Shown here piece after piece: positions 16,560 through 24,806 of a stretch of DNA of 64,000 nt. The DNA lies in NCBI GenBank assembly GCA_963650135.1, contig CAVJLG010000039.1:54592-118591 (forward strand), written 5' to 3'. The stretch is from HGM13006 sp963650135. GTDB taxonomy: Bacteria > Bacillota > Clostridia > Oscillospirales > Oscillospiraceae. Both the position numbers and the translations under genes were made by a program. The notes beneath the pieces were generated by a model. It was not told the origin of the DNA and ran no database searches. It worked only from the letters and a program-made list of their open reading frames with translations. Each line of letters begins with the position of its first letter. The first letter of the stretch is position 1.

Positions 16560-18317
16560 TCAGAGATTTTCTTTGCGGATCTCGTCCATAATCCGGCCCA
16601 TGAGCCCCGTGCGGCCAAAGGGTGTCATCAGATAGAAGCCGTCCACATAGGGAGCAATTTCCTTGGCGATGGCTGTGGAAATCCGAACGGCTAATTCCTC
16701 GCCCTGGGCCCGATCCAGTCCGGCATACCGGTCGATGATCTCTTGATCCACGGTAATACCCGCCACCTCACTGTTCATAAACAGCGCATTCCGCTGGCTG
16801 ACAATGGGGATGATGCCGCCCAGGATTTTTCCATTGAGCGTTTCATGGGCAAGCTTCAGATTCTCCAGAGCCTGCTGGGTCAAAACCGGCTGGGTCAGGA
16901 AGCCCACCATGCCGTTTTCCTCCTTTTTCTGGGCCAGCCGCAGCTGAACGGAGAAATTCCGTGCATTGAGGTTCAGCGCGCCAAACACCCGGAAAGGCGT
17001 TGTCAGAACCGTCTCGCCCAAACCATTGATATATCGCGCTAGCATTCTGGAATTGAAATTGAAGACGCTCTTCACCTCGTCCCGGTCTGCACTGGGAATG
17101 GGATCGCCGGTGACGGTTAATACATTATGTACCCCCTCGGCGCTCAGTCCCAGCAGCAGCGCCTTGGTGGCGTTGAGATTCCGGTCCCGGCAGGTCATAT
17201 GGGGCAGTGCTTCCACCCCCAGCTCCCGGTGGATTTTACAAGCCAAAATGCTGGAGTCCATTCTTGCCCGGGCAATGGGGCAGTCGGCAATGGTGATAAT
17301 ATCCGCCCCATGGGCCTGGAGCTCCCGAGCGCCTGCCATGAATTTTGTCACATCTCCGGATTCCGGCGGGTCCAGCTCCACCGCAATGGGCTTTTTCCCA
17401 TTCTGTGCAAATTTCTCCCAGAATCGGTTTCGCTCCGGCTGGGGCTTTTTCTGCTCCGGCTGTACCACGGGAATCTGCTTGGGTGCGTTTCCGCCCAGGG
17501 CCGCTGCCACCGCCGCCAGATGCTTGGGGGTGGTACCGCAGCAGCCGCCCAAGATTCCAACGCCCATGGCATGAAGCTGCTCCATCTGTCCGGCAAAATA
17601 CTGAGGGTCCCCCTCATAGATGGTCCGGCCGCCCAATACCGTGGGATAACCGGCATTGGGCATCACCGAAAGAGGCTTATCCACAGTCCCCAGCCGCTCT
17701 ACCAGGGAGATCATATGTCTTGCTCCGGATACGCAGTTGAGTCCCAACGCATCCACCGCCGGATTTTCCTCCGCCTGGTGAATCAAATGGGTTACCAGCT
17801 GACCCGAACGGGTAAATCCGTCCGGCTGCGCGGCAAAGGAGGTGATGATAAACGCCTCCGGCTGCTTTTCCCGAATATACTTGGCGATTTCGCCGATGCA
17901 GGAAAAGCTGCTGAGCGTCTCAAACAGGAAATTCTTTGCCCCAAGCGCCAGAAAAACATCCACGGAGAACCGATATTCCTCCAGCGCCCGCTTGGCGTCG
18001 GTCATGGGCACCGGGCCCAGGTCTGCAAACACAAAGGCATCCCCCGCCGCTTCCGCAGCAATGCTCCAGCCCGCTTCTATCACCTTCCGGCATTTTTCCG
18101 CTCCCAGTGCCAGCCGGTTCGCCCCAAAGGTATTGGTTTTGATGGCATTGCAGCCGGACGCCAGATAGGCCCGATGCACTTCCGTCACCTGCTCCGGAGC
18201 CTCGAGATTGGTGGTTTCGCAGCCGTCTGCCGGGCGGCGATACTTTGTCATCAAATAGCTGCCCATGGCCCCGTCAAAAATTAGCGTGTGTTCCTTCAAA
18301 AATGTTCTAACATCCAT
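16560..18317 (-). CDS. yitJ: Bifunctional homocysteine S-methyltransferase / methylenetetrahydrofolate reductase (YitJ-like)
   Basis: 585 residues. The N-terminal half (about 1-280) is a homocysteine S-methyltransferase barrel, beginning FDGAMGSYLM, with zinc-ligand cysteines in LGLNCVSGARH and GGCCGTTPKH. The C-terminal half (about 295-585) is a methylenetetrahydrofolate reductase (AVELDPPESGDV ... TCRDRN ... VLTVTGDPIP). It may supply 5-methyl-THF to MetH and/or methylate homocysteine itself. The ATG at 18317 has an AAAGGGGA site and overlaps the end of metH by 18 bases. It is last in a three-gene methionine operon. Whether the N-terminal domain is active alone is unresolved for this family. 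Confidence 0.9.
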   Translation of the reverse strand: MDVRTFLKEHTLIFDGAMGSYLMTKYRRPADGCETTNLEAPEQVTEVHRAYLASGCNAIKTNTFGANRLALGAEKCRKVIEAGWSIAAEAAGDAFVFADLGPVPMTDAKRALEEYRFSVDVFLALGAKNFLFETLSSFSCIGEIAKYIREKQPEAFIITSFAAQPDGFTRSGQLVTHLIHQAEENPAVDALGLNCVSGARHMISLVERLGTVDKPLSVMPNAGYPTVLGGRTIYEGDPQYFAGQMEQLHAMGVGILGGCCGTTPKHLAAVAAALGGNAPKQIPVVQPEQKKPQPERNRFWEKFAQNGKKPIAVELDPPESGDVTKFMAGARELQAHGADIITIADCPIARARMDSSILACKIHRELGVEALPHMTCRDRNLNATKALLLGLSAEGVHNVLTVTGDPIPSADRDEVKSVFNFNSRMLARYINGLGETVLTTPFRVFGALNLNARNFSVQLRLAQKKEENGMVGFLTQPVLTQQALENLKLAHETLNGKILGGIIPIVSQRNALFMNSEVAGITVDQEIIDRYAGLDRAQGEELAVRISTAIAKEIAPYVDGFYLMTPFGRTGLMGRIMDEIRKENL

Positions 18318-18333
18318 TGCTCTGTCCCCTTTG

Positions 18334-20685
18334 TCAACCCAGTACCTTCCGGGCAATGTCTACGCTCTCCTTTGCATCCTTGGCATAGTAGTCCGCACCA
18401 ATTTCCTTGGCATATTCCGGCGTCAATACCGCGCCGCCCACCCAGATTTTGCAGTCATGTCCGCTCTCCCGGAGGGCCTGGATGGTTTCCGCCATGCTCA
18501 CAACCGTGGTGGTCATCAGTGCAGACAGGCCCACCAGCTTTACGTCCTCACGAATCACCGCTTCCACCACCGTCTCCACCGGCACATCCCGGCCCAGATC
18601 AATCACGGTGTAGCCATAGTTCTCCAGCACCACTTTTACAATGTTCTTGCCAATATCGTGGATATCCCCGTGGACCGTGGCAATCACAATTTTTCCCTTG
18701 CTGACGGAGCCCGCGCCCTTTTCGGCGATGCGCTTTTTAATCACCTCAAAGCCCTCGCAGGCCGCATTGGCCGCGTTAATCAGCTGGGGGAGGAAGATCT
18801 CCTGCTTCTCATAGCGATCTCCCACCAAATCCAGCGCCGGGATTAGCATGGTATTGACCACATCCAGCTCCGTCATGGTTTCCAGGGCCTTGACCGTCAG
18901 TGCGGCAGTCTCCTGCTTCAGTCCCCGGGCAATGGCCGTCTCAATGGTCATCTGCCCCGATGGCTGCGGGGCTGCCGGGGCATTAGTCGTTTCTCCTGCA
19001 AACCGGGCAATATAGGCCTCGCTGTCCTTATCCTGGCCGGACAGCACCCGGAACGAAGTGACCGCATCCATAATCGCCTTCTGGTTGGGGTTCACAATGG
19101 GCAGGTCCAGGCCCGCATACATGGCCTGGGTCAAAAAGCTCACGGTAATATGCTCTCTGGCGGGAAGACCAAAGGAAATATTACTCACGCCCAACACCGT
19201 ATGAAGCCCCATCTTCTGGGTGACATAACGCACTGCCTCCAGGGTTTCCACCGCCTGCTCCTGCTGCGCCGATACGGTCAGGGTCAGGCAGTCGATATAA
19301 ACGTCCTCTTTGGGAATGCCAAACTCCAGCGCTGCATCCAGAATCCGCTGTGCAATTTCAATGCGCGCCTGGGCCGTCTGGGGAATGCCGCCGTGATCCA
19401 TGGCAAGGCCCACCACCGCAGCGCCGTATTTTTTACACAGAGGCAGAATCTGCTCCAGCACCTCTCGATTGCCGTTGACGGAGTTCACAATGGGCTTTCC
19501 GTTATAGGCCCGAAGTCCCGCCTCAATGGCCGCAGGGTCGGAGGAGTCGATCTGAAGGGGCAGCTCCACCACAGACTGGAGGTTCTTCACCACCTGGACC
19601 ATCATTTCGTCCTCCTGGATACCGGGAAGCCCCACATTAACGTCCAGGATTTCCGCACCGGCGTCCTGCTGCTCCATGCCCCGCTCCAGAATATAGCTCA
19701 TGTCTCGCTCCCGCAGGGCCTTCTGGAAGCGCTTTTTTCCGGTGGGATTGATCCGCTCGCCCACCACGCGAACGCCGTTTAGCTCTGCCACGCAGGTAGG
19801 GGAGCAGACGCCGTGTCGGCTTGCCTTGGGCCGGGGCGCAGGCGTCAGAGGCGCTACCGCCGCTTTCAGTGCCCGAATAAAATCCGGTGTGGTTCCGCAG
19901 CAGCCGCCCATAATTGTAACGCCCAGCTCCGCAGCGCCCTTCATCTCCTCGGCAAAGTCCGCCGGCGTAATGGTATACGCGCCGGTGGCCGGGTCCGGAA
20001 GCCCCGCATTGGGCTTTAAAATCAGCGGAAGGTCGGTCCACTGGCGCAGCTCCTCCACCATGGGCATCAGCTCCTTGGGTCCAAGCGAGCAGTTAAAGCC
20101 CAGCGCATCCACGCCAAGCCCGGTAAGGGTCAGCGCCATCGCCGGAACCGTAACGCCCACAAAGGTACGGCTGGTTGCCTCGAAGGTCATGGTTACCCAA
20201 ACCGGAAGATTTGTGTTCTCTTTTGCGGCCAATACGGCGGCTTTTACCTCATACAGGTCGCTCATCGTCTCGAAAATCACAAGATCGGCCCCGGCTTCCG
20301 CCCCGGCAATGACCATCTCTTTATAAATATCATAGGCCTCGTCAAAGGACATGGTGCCCAACGGTTCCAGCAGCTGACCGATGGGCCCTACATCCAGCGC
20401 CACCTTTACATCCCGGTCACCGGCAGCCTTTCGCGCCGCCTGAATTCCCCCGGCAATCAGCTCAGCAGGCGTATACCCCGAGGATGCCACCTTATGCCGG
20501 TTCGCGCCAAAGGTATTGGCATAGATCACATGGGAACCGGCTTCCACATATTTTCTCTGAATTTCCGCCACCTTGTCCGGATGGGTGATATTCCAGACCT
20601 CAGGCAGTTGGCCCACAGGCAGCCCCGCCGCCTGAAGCATGGTGCCCATGCCGCCGTCCAAAATCGTAAATTTATTGATTCCCAC
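18334..20685 (-). CDS. metH: B12-dependent methionine synthase lacking the activation domain (MetH core)
   Basis: 783 residues. Domains in order: homocysteine-binding barrel (about 5-290) with zinc ligands Cys199, Cys262 and Cys263; pterin-binding domain (about 300-570; GERINPTGKKRF, DVNVGLPGIQEDEM); and cobalamin cap and binding domain (about 590-783) with DIHDIGKN, His676 being the lower cobalt ligand. The C-terminal SAM-binding activation domain of long MetH is missing and is encoded separately just upstream. The GTG start was chosen for its GAAAGGGGA site and because longer versions run into the upstream gene; it overlaps that gene by 14 bases. Transfers methyl from methyl-THF to homocysteine. 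Confidence 0.93.
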   Translation of the reverse strand: MGINKFTILDGGMGTMLQAAGLPVGQLPEVWNITHPDKVAEIQRKYVEAGSHVIYANTFGANRHKVASSGYTPAELIAGGIQAARKAAGDRDVKVALDVGPIGQLLEPLGTMSFDEAYDIYKEMVIAGAEAGADLVIFETMSDLYEVKAAVLAAKENTNLPVWVTMTFEATSRTFVGVTVPAMALTLTGLGVDALGFNCSLGPKELMPMVEELRQWTDLPLILKPNAGLPDPATGAYTITPADFAEEMKGAAELGVTIMGGCCGTTPDFIRALKAAVAPLTPAPRPKASRHGVCSPTCVAELNGVRVVGERINPTGKKRFQKALRERDMSYILERGMEQQDAGAEILDVNVGLPGIQEDEMMVQVVKNLQSVVELPLQIDSSDPAAIEAGLRAYNGKPIVNSVNGNREVLEQILPLCKKYGAAVVGLAMDHGGIPQTAQARIEIAQRILDAALEFGIPKEDVYIDCLTLTVSAQQEQAVETLEAVRYVTQKMGLHTVLGVSNISFGLPAREHITVSFLTQAMYAGLDLPIVNPNQKAIMDAVTSFRVLSGQDKDSEAYIARFAGETTNAPAAPQPSGQMTIETAIARGLKQETAALTVKALETMTELDVVNTMLIPALDLVGDRYEKQEIFLPQLINAANAACEGFEVIKKRIAEKGAGSVSKGKIVIATVHGDIHDIGKNIVKVVLENYGYTVIDLGRDVPVETVVEAVIREDVKLVGLSALMTTTVVSMAETIQALRESGHDCKIWVGGAVLTPEYAKEIGADYYAKDAKESVDIARKVLG

Positions 20686-21340
20686 AGGTACGATTCCCCT
20701 TTCGATAGGTACAGTTTTTGAACTGACTGCAATACGCGCAGCCACGGAACCGCTTGGTCTGAGGCCGGTCCGCCACCCCCACAATTGCCGTCACCGATTT
20801 TTGCGGAATCATCAGTCCCCCGGGCGACAGCGTTACGCCAATGCGCCGGGGCAAATCCAGAACCCGACATAGCTCCGGCTGCTGGGCAAAGGGAAAATCC
20901 CCATAGCCGGGACTAAACCGGTCCGTAAGATAGCCATCCACCTGTGTGCCAATGTCCTGACATAGATTGTCCAGCACATTTTCGATTGCACTGCTGCCGC
21001 AGCAATCCAGAATCACCGCATCGGTCATATTCCGGACCTGGGCCCGGCGAAGCAGCGCCTCCACCTCGGTGCCCAGGGTTGCCCCCAGCAAAATCACCTG
21101 ATTGGAGTCTTTGAGCAGCGCCTGAATGTCCTTCCCCTGGGGCACAAAGTCCGTGCCCTTGAGTCCGCCATCCGGCAGGCGTTCAAACTGCCGCCACACC
21201 GCCCGGGGCCGTGCCGCCTGCATCATCACGTCCATGCATCGGTGAATCTCATCCATAATATCCGAGGGAATTTCACCGCCCTTATAGCCCAGATACAGAA
21301 GCACCTCGTTTTCCTCTATGGCCGTCAGCTTTGGCTCCAT
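20672..21340 (-). CDS. Methionine synthase reactivation protein (MetH activation domain, stand-alone)
   Basis: 222 residues matching the Met_synt_B12 activation domain: LDCCGSSAIENVLDNL, the SAM-loop region YLTDRFSPGYGDFPFAQQPEL, and SPGGLMIPQKSVTAIVG. The C-terminus carries CAYCSQFKNCTYRKGNRTC, a Cys cluster often seen in stand-alone versions. With an electron donor and SAM, this domain remethylates cob(II)alamin in MetH. Splitting it from MetH is common in Clostridia. It is first in the operon; GTG of metH lies within its last codons, implying coupled synthesis at a fixed ratio. Confidence 0.9.
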   Translation of the reverse strand: MEPKLTAIEENEVLLYLGYKGGEIPSDIMDEIHRCMDVMMQAARPRAVWRQFERLPDGGLKGTDFVPQGKDIQALLKDSNQVILLGATLGTEVEALLRRAQVRNMTDAVILDCCGSSAIENVLDNLCQDIGTQVDGYLTDRFSPGYGDFPFAQQPELCRVLDLPRRIGVTLSPGGLMIPQKSVTAIVGVADRPQTKRFRGCAYCSQFKNCTYRKGNRTCGNQ

Positions 21341-21367
21341 GGCGCTGCCCCCCTTCGTTTTGATACC

Positions 21368-21395
21368 ATTATACTAGGAAAATTGAAAATTGCAA
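21368..21395 (-). promoter_or_regulatory. Probable promoter of the methionine operon, with operator half
   Basis: On the minus strand TTGCAA (21395-21390) and TATAAT (21373-21368) are separated by 16 bases. The spacer contains ATTTTCCTA, the inverted copy of the operator element seen at the divergent cysK promoter. Confidence 0.6.
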
Positions 21396-21409
21396 TTGAT
21401 ATTCTTATT

Positions 21410-21444
21410 TTCCTATTGACATGGTATGTTTAATATGTTATTAT
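21410..21444 (+). promoter_or_regulatory. cysK promoter with shared sulfur-regulon operator
   Basis: TTGACA (21416-21421), a 17-base spacer and TATTAT (21439-21444) form a strong sigma-A promoter. The -35 box is embedded in TTTTCCTATTGACAT, the element also found at three other sulfur-uptake promoters (about 36040, 36180 and 38505). A CymR-like (Rrf2) repressor is a candidate by analogy only. Confidence 0.75.
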
Positions 21445-21480
21445 GAACCTACAAATTCAGTAGGAAATGAGGGATGCTCA

Positions 21481-21528
21481 TTGAAACTGTTCCGTTTTGC
21501 CGTCTCCCTGTCACGATGTTGCCGCTGA
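21481..21528 (+). CDS. cysK leader peptide with tandem Cys codons
   Basis: A 15-codon ORF starting TTG with a GAGGGA site 6 bases upstream, about 30 bases after the predicted transcription start. After the first Met it reads KLFRFAVSLSRCCR, with Cys13-Cys14 (TGT TGC) one codon before the stop. Position, initiation signals and tandem Cys codons suit a cysteine-sensing leader. No terminator follows. However, GTCTCC inside the leader (21502-21507) can pair with GGAGAT of the cysK ribosome site; a ribosome halted at the Cys codons would cover it. That model is inference. Confidence 0.6.
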   Translation: MKLFRFAVSLSRCCR

Positions 21529-21594
21529 CCGAAGATTGCCCTAAATCATTGAAAAACATCCACATGACATACATATATAAAGGAGATCATTCAA

Positions 21595-22524
21595 ATGGCA
21601 ATTTATCATTCCGTTACCGAACTCATTGGTCACACCCCGCTGGTGGAGCTGACCGGTTATGAAAAGAAGCACAATGTTCCCGCTGAGCTCGTCGCAAAGG
21701 TCGAACTGTTCAACCCCGCCGGCTCCATCAAGGACCGTATCGCCGCCGCCATGCTGGAGGACGCCGAGGAAAAGGGCATTTTAAACAAGGATACCGTTAT
21801 CATCGAGCCCACCTCCGGCAATACCGGCGTTGCGCTTGCTGCATTTGCCGCCGCCCGGGGCTATCGAATCATCATCACCATGCCCGAAACCATGAGCGTG
21901 GAGCGCCGCCGGTTGATGGCCGCTTACGGCGCTGAATTGGTGCTGACCCCCGGCCCCAAGATGGTGGATGCCATTGCCAAGGCCGAAGAACTGGCCAAGG
22001 AAATCCCCAACAGCTTCATTCCCGGTCAGTTTACCAACCCCGCCAATCCCAAGAAGCACTACAACACCACCGGCCCCGAGATTTGGAACGACGCCGAGGG
22101 CAAGGTTGATATCTTCGTTGCAGGCATCGGCACCGGCGGCACCCTGTCCGGCGCAGGCAAGTATCTCAAGGAGCAGAATCCGGATATCCAGATCATTGGC
22201 ATCGAGCCTACCGATTCCCCGGTGCTCACCCAGGGCCATCCCGGCGTTCATAAGATTCAGGGCATTGGCGCAGGCTTCGTGCCGGATACGCTGGACACCA
22301 GCATTTATGACGAGGTTATCGCAGTCAAGAACGAGGACGCATTCCAGGTAGGCCGCGAAATCGCCCGGACCGACGGCATTCTGGTGGGCATTTCCTCCGG
22401 CGCCGCACTGTGGGCCGCAACCCAGGTGGCAAATCGTCCCGAAAATAAGGGCAAGCGCATTGTGGTGATCTTCCCCGACACCGGCGAGCGCTATCTTTCC
22501 ACTGCACTGTTCGCAGAGGAATAA
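21595..22524 (+). CDS. cysK: Cysteine synthase (O-acetylserine sulfhydrylase)
   Basis: 309 residues, full length. A PLP fold-type II enzyme making cysteine from O-acetylserine and sulfide. PLP Lys46 is in NPAGSIKDR; the substrate loop PTSGNTG, the phosphate loop GIGTGGTLSGAGKYLKE and FPDTGERYLST are all intact and match CysK. The start follows AAAGGAGATC. It is transcribed from a promoter carrying the sulfur operator and a Cys leader peptide, and is divergent from the methionine operon. In Bacilli CysK also acts as partner of the CymR repressor; whether that applies here is unknown. Confidence 0.95.
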   Translation: MAIYHSVTELIGHTPLVELTGYEKKHNVPAELVAKVELFNPAGSIKDRIAAAMLEDAEEKGILNKDTVIIEPTSGNTGVALAAFAAARGYRIIITMPETMSVERRRLMAAYGAELVLTPGPKMVDAIAKAEELAKEIPNSFIPGQFTNPANPKKHYNTTGPEIWNDAEGKVDIFVAGIGTGGTLSGAGKYLKEQNPDIQIIGIEPTDSPVLTQGHPGVHKIQGIGAGFVPDTLDTSIYDEVIAVKNEDAFQVGREIARTDGILVGISSGAALWAATQVANRPENKGKRIVVIFPDTGERYLSTALFAEE

Positions 22525-22532
22525 GAAAATCA

Positions 22533-22577
22533 ACGCACCGACCTTCCGCTTTTTTTGTGGAAAGTCGGTGCGTTTTT
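22533..22577 (+). terminator. Intrinsic terminator after cysK
   Basis: The long stem ACGCACCGACCTTCCGC / GTGGAAAGTCGGTGCGT has one mismatch and is followed by TTTTTC. Confidence 0.88.
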
Positions 22578-22747
22578 CTGTCTTCCAGATGTCGGCAGGA
22601 AGTTTATGCAAAGCTACAATTCGATGCAATAATTTTATATCTTTTATACAAGGCACATGGCGCAGAATGCGCTATAATAAGAATTACAGAGGGACAGTAA
22701 TCCACAAGCTCCTCCCCCTAAAATCTCACAAACAAAGGAGAATTGCT

Positions 22748-23530
22748 ATGGGCATTTATGCAGTCACCGGAGGCTCCAGCGGCATTGGTGCAAAGACCGT
22801 AGAATATCTGCGGGCGCAGGGTCATCTGGTCTATAATATTGACGTCAATCACGGAGACATCACCGCAAACCTTGCCACCGACGAGGGTCGGCAGGCAGTC
22901 ATCGATCGGCTCCACGCACTGTGCAGCGAGGGAATGGACGGTCTGGTCTGCTGCGCCGGTGTATCCAACTCCTGCGGCAACCTGAAGCTGATTATCTCCT
23001 TGAACTATTTCGGCACCATGCGGCTGGCCGAGGGCGTGTTCGATCTTCTGAAAATGCGCCGGGGCGCTTGCGTGGTCGTAACATCCAACACCATCTCCCA
23101 AGGTGCCGCCCGTATGGACGTGGTAAACCTCCTGAATAATCAGATGGACGAACCGCGCGTTCTGTCTCTGATGGAGCATCTGGACGCACAAAAGGACGCC
23201 CACTCCATGTATGTGGCAACGAAATATGCCCTGGCCCGTTGGATGCGCCGGGTATCCGCCCATTGGGCCTCACAGGGCGTTCGAATCAACGCCGTTGCCC
23301 CGGGCAATGTAGAAACCGCCATGACCGCAAAGCTCAGCCCCCACGAGCGTGTGGCCGTTATGGCGCTGCCTATCCCCACCCTGTACGGGGAGGATAAGCT
23401 CATGGACCCTGCGGATATCGCAAACTCCATTGTGTTCCTGGTATCCCAGCAGGCCCACGGCATCAACGGCATCATCCTGTTCTGCGACGGCGGCACCGAC
23501 GCCCTGCTGAACACCGAAAAGGTCTATTAA
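22748..23530 (+). CDS. Short-chain dehydrogenase/reductase, 3-alpha-hydroxysteroid-dehydrogenase-like
   Basis: 260 residues. The NAD(P) site TGGSSGIG is at residues 7-14 and the catalytic pair is Tyr155-x3-Lys159. A short acidic IDVNHGDITANLATDEGR segment, MDGLVCCAG, and the C-terminal INGIILFCDGGTDALL resemble the compact 3-alpha-hydroxysteroid dehydrogenase subfamily (HsdA type), which has the same short NAD-binding half and a longer loop before the catalytic Tyr. An AAGGAG site lies 8 bases before the ATG. It is followed after 13 bases by an NTF2-like gene, suggesting a two-step modification. Steroid specificity is a subfamily-level guess. Confidence 0.82.
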   Translation: MGIYAVTGGSSGIGAKTVEYLRAQGHLVYNIDVNHGDITANLATDEGRQAVIDRLHALCSEGMDGLVCCAGVSNSCGNLKLIISLNYFGTMRLAEGVFDLLKMRRGACVVVTSNTISQGAARMDVVNLLNNQMDEPRVLSLMEHLDAQKDAHSMYVATKYALARWMRRVSAHWASQGVRINAVAPGNVETAMTAKLSPHERVAVMALPIPTLYGEDKLMDPADIANSIVFLVSQQAHGINGIILFCDGGTDALLNTEKVY

Positions 23531-23543
23531 GGAGGGACAGATC

Positions 23544-23870
23544 ATGATCGAGAAATACATTGACGCCATGCAGAAGGGCGACTACAAGGCACTGGCTGCC
23601 TGCTTCGCCCCCAAATGCCGGTATTTTGACTATTGCCCCATTGGCACCCAGCGCGATAACTACCATGTCTATGGCAGAGAAGCCGTTGAGATGTTCTTCC
23701 ATCATAAGTTCACCTTCCGGATTCTCTCCATTACCGATCCCGTAATCGAGAGCGAGAACTCCGCCAACTTCCTGGTGTGCTACTCCGGCAACTACTTCTA
23801 TGCCCGCGCCACCATCGAATCCTCCTCGGAAGACGGGCTGATTCAGGAGCTCACCGTTCGTCCCGCGTAA
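23544..23870 (+). CDS. NTF2-like/SnoaL-type small protein
   Basis: 108 residues with the NTF2-like order: N-terminal helix MIEKYIDAMQKGDYKALAAC, then FAPKCRYFDYCP, VYGREAVEMFFHHKF and three beta strands. Members include ketosteroid isomerases, BaiE dehydratase and polyketide cyclases, as well as many non-enzymes. An AAGGAGG site lies just before the ATG. Paired with the upstream hydroxysteroid-dehydrogenase-like gene it may act on the same carbonyl substrate. No catalytic residues can be assigned with confidence. Confidence 0.75.
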   Translation: MIEKYIDAMQKGDYKALAACFAPKCRYFDYCPIGTQRDNYHVYGREAVEMFFHHKFTFRILSITDPVIESENSANFLVCYSGNYFYARATIESSSEDGLIQELTVRPA

Positions 23871-23876
23871 TGTTTT

Positions 23877-23915
23877 GGTCCCCGGGTGCCATTTTGCACG
23901 CGGGGACTCCTTTTT
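23877..23915 (+). terminator. Intrinsic terminator
   Basis: GGTCCCCG pairs with CGGGGACT-type sequence around a GTGC/GCAC inner stem, followed by TTTTT. Confidence 0.8.
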
Positions 23916-23950
23916 CGGTAAAATTTTTTCTAAAAATCCGAAAAAAGTGG

Positions 23951-23979
23951 TTGCAATTTCAAAGAAACTCTGGTATTAT
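23951..23979 (+). promoter_or_regulatory. rpmB promoter
   Basis: TTGCAA and TATTAT with a 17-base spacer, about 60 bases before rpmB. Confidence 0.65.
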
Positions 23980-24038
23980 ATTAGCCGGTGCCCCAATAGG
24001 GCTATCTGCCATTATATACGGCGAGGAGGTGCAGCTAG

Positions 24039-24227
24039 ATGGCTAAATGTGATTTTTGCGGCAAGGGCGTTACCTTTGGTATTAAGGTCTCCCACTCTCA
24101 CAGACGTTCCAACAAGGCTTGGAAGCCCAATGTGAAGCGTGTTAAGGCAATTGTCGATGGTACTCCGCGCCATGTATACGTCTGTACAAGGTGTCTCCGC
24201 TCCGGCAATGTGACCCGTGCAGTCTAA
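24039..24227 (+). CDS. rpmB: 50S ribosomal protein L28
   Basis: 62 residues, normal for the zinc-binding form of L28. Cys4-x2-Cys7 and Cys49-x2-Cys52 form the zinc knuckle; FGIKVSHSHRRSNKAWKPNVKRV is the conserved rRNA-binding part. A GGAGG site lies 8 bases upstream. It stands alone between its own promoter and terminator, as rpmB often does. Confidence 0.97.
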   Translation: MAKCDFCGKGVTFGIKVSHSHRRSNKAWKPNVKRVKAIVDGTPRHVYVCTRCLRSGNVTRAV

Positions 24228-24244
24228 TCTTGCAGGATTCGCAT

Positions 24245-24280
24245 AAATCCACGGCTTACGCCGTGGATTTTTTATTTTTC
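24245..24280 (+). terminator. Intrinsic terminator after rpmB
   Basis: The stem AAATCCACGGC / GCCGTGGATTT is followed by TTTATTTTT; it overlaps the end of the convergent XRE gene. Confidence 0.88.
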
Positions 24281-24610
24281 CATCCGTTCTATATAGTTGT
24301 CCATAATCAGCAGAATGCTATCCCGTTCTTTTGGGGAGAGCATTCTGTATTTTTTTATCATTTCCTGCTCTTGTTCATTCAGATCATGAGCCTGAACCGG
24401 TTCGATTTTATGGCGAATATCCGTGTGCCCCACCAGATAGTCAATGGACGTTTCAAAAAACTCGGCCATTTTTCCCAGCATATAAATGTCCGGTTCAATC
24501 TTATGGTTCTCATATTTGTTAATGGACTGCTGCGACGTTTCCAGCACCTCCGCAAGCTGCTGCTGACTTACGCCTTTCTCTATGCGAAGCGCTCTCAAAT
24601 TCTTCACCAT
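24272..24610 (-). CDS. XRE-family transcriptional regulator
   Basis: 112 residues. The N-terminal HTH_3 is LRALRIEKGVSQQQLAEVLETSQQSINKYE; the C-terminal half (MAEFFETSIDYLVGHTD, then helical LNEQEQEMIKKYRMLSPKERDSILLIMDNYIERM) is the usual dimerisation tail of small SinR/phage-type repressors. The ATG at 24610 has a GAGGTGA site 5 bases before it. It is divergent from two membrane-protein genes and probably binds the palindromes in the shared promoter region. Confidence 0.88.
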   Translation of the reverse strand: MVKNLRALRIEKGVSQQQLAEVLETSQQSINKYENHKIEPDIYMLGKMAEFFETSIDYLVGHTDIRHKIEPVQAHDLNEQEQEMIKKYRMLSPKERDSILLIMDNYIERMEK

Positions 24611-24675
24611 AGGAATCACCTCGTTGTCCATGATAACAACCTTACGGCGTTATATCTAAAAACCTAAAGACGTTA

Positions 24676-24704
24676 TTGACAACAACCTTAAGTTGTTATA
24701 CAAT
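24676..24704 (+). promoter_or_regulatory. Promoter with palindromic operator for the membrane-protein pair
   Basis: TTGACA (24676-24681) and TACAAT (24699-24704) are spaced by 17 bases. The spacer is almost entirely the palindrome AACAACCTTAAGTTGTT (24681-24697). A related half site, AACAACCTTA, lies at 24635-24644 near the XRE start. Repression by the divergent XRE protein is likely. Confidence 0.65.
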
Positions 24705-24806
24705 ACCCTTAGCTCCATTTTTCGGAAAGAACGCTGTGCAACGCCAGAAGCGAGCTTGTCTATGGTTTTCGCATCTGTTGCAAATAAACGAAGGGAAGTA
24801 TTAAAA

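Noticed and set aside
21341..21594. S-box or T-box riboswitch upstream of the methionine operon or cysK
   Set aside because: The intergenic segments are too short and show no T-box or SAM-riboswitch motifs; the leader ORF explains the 5' UTR better.
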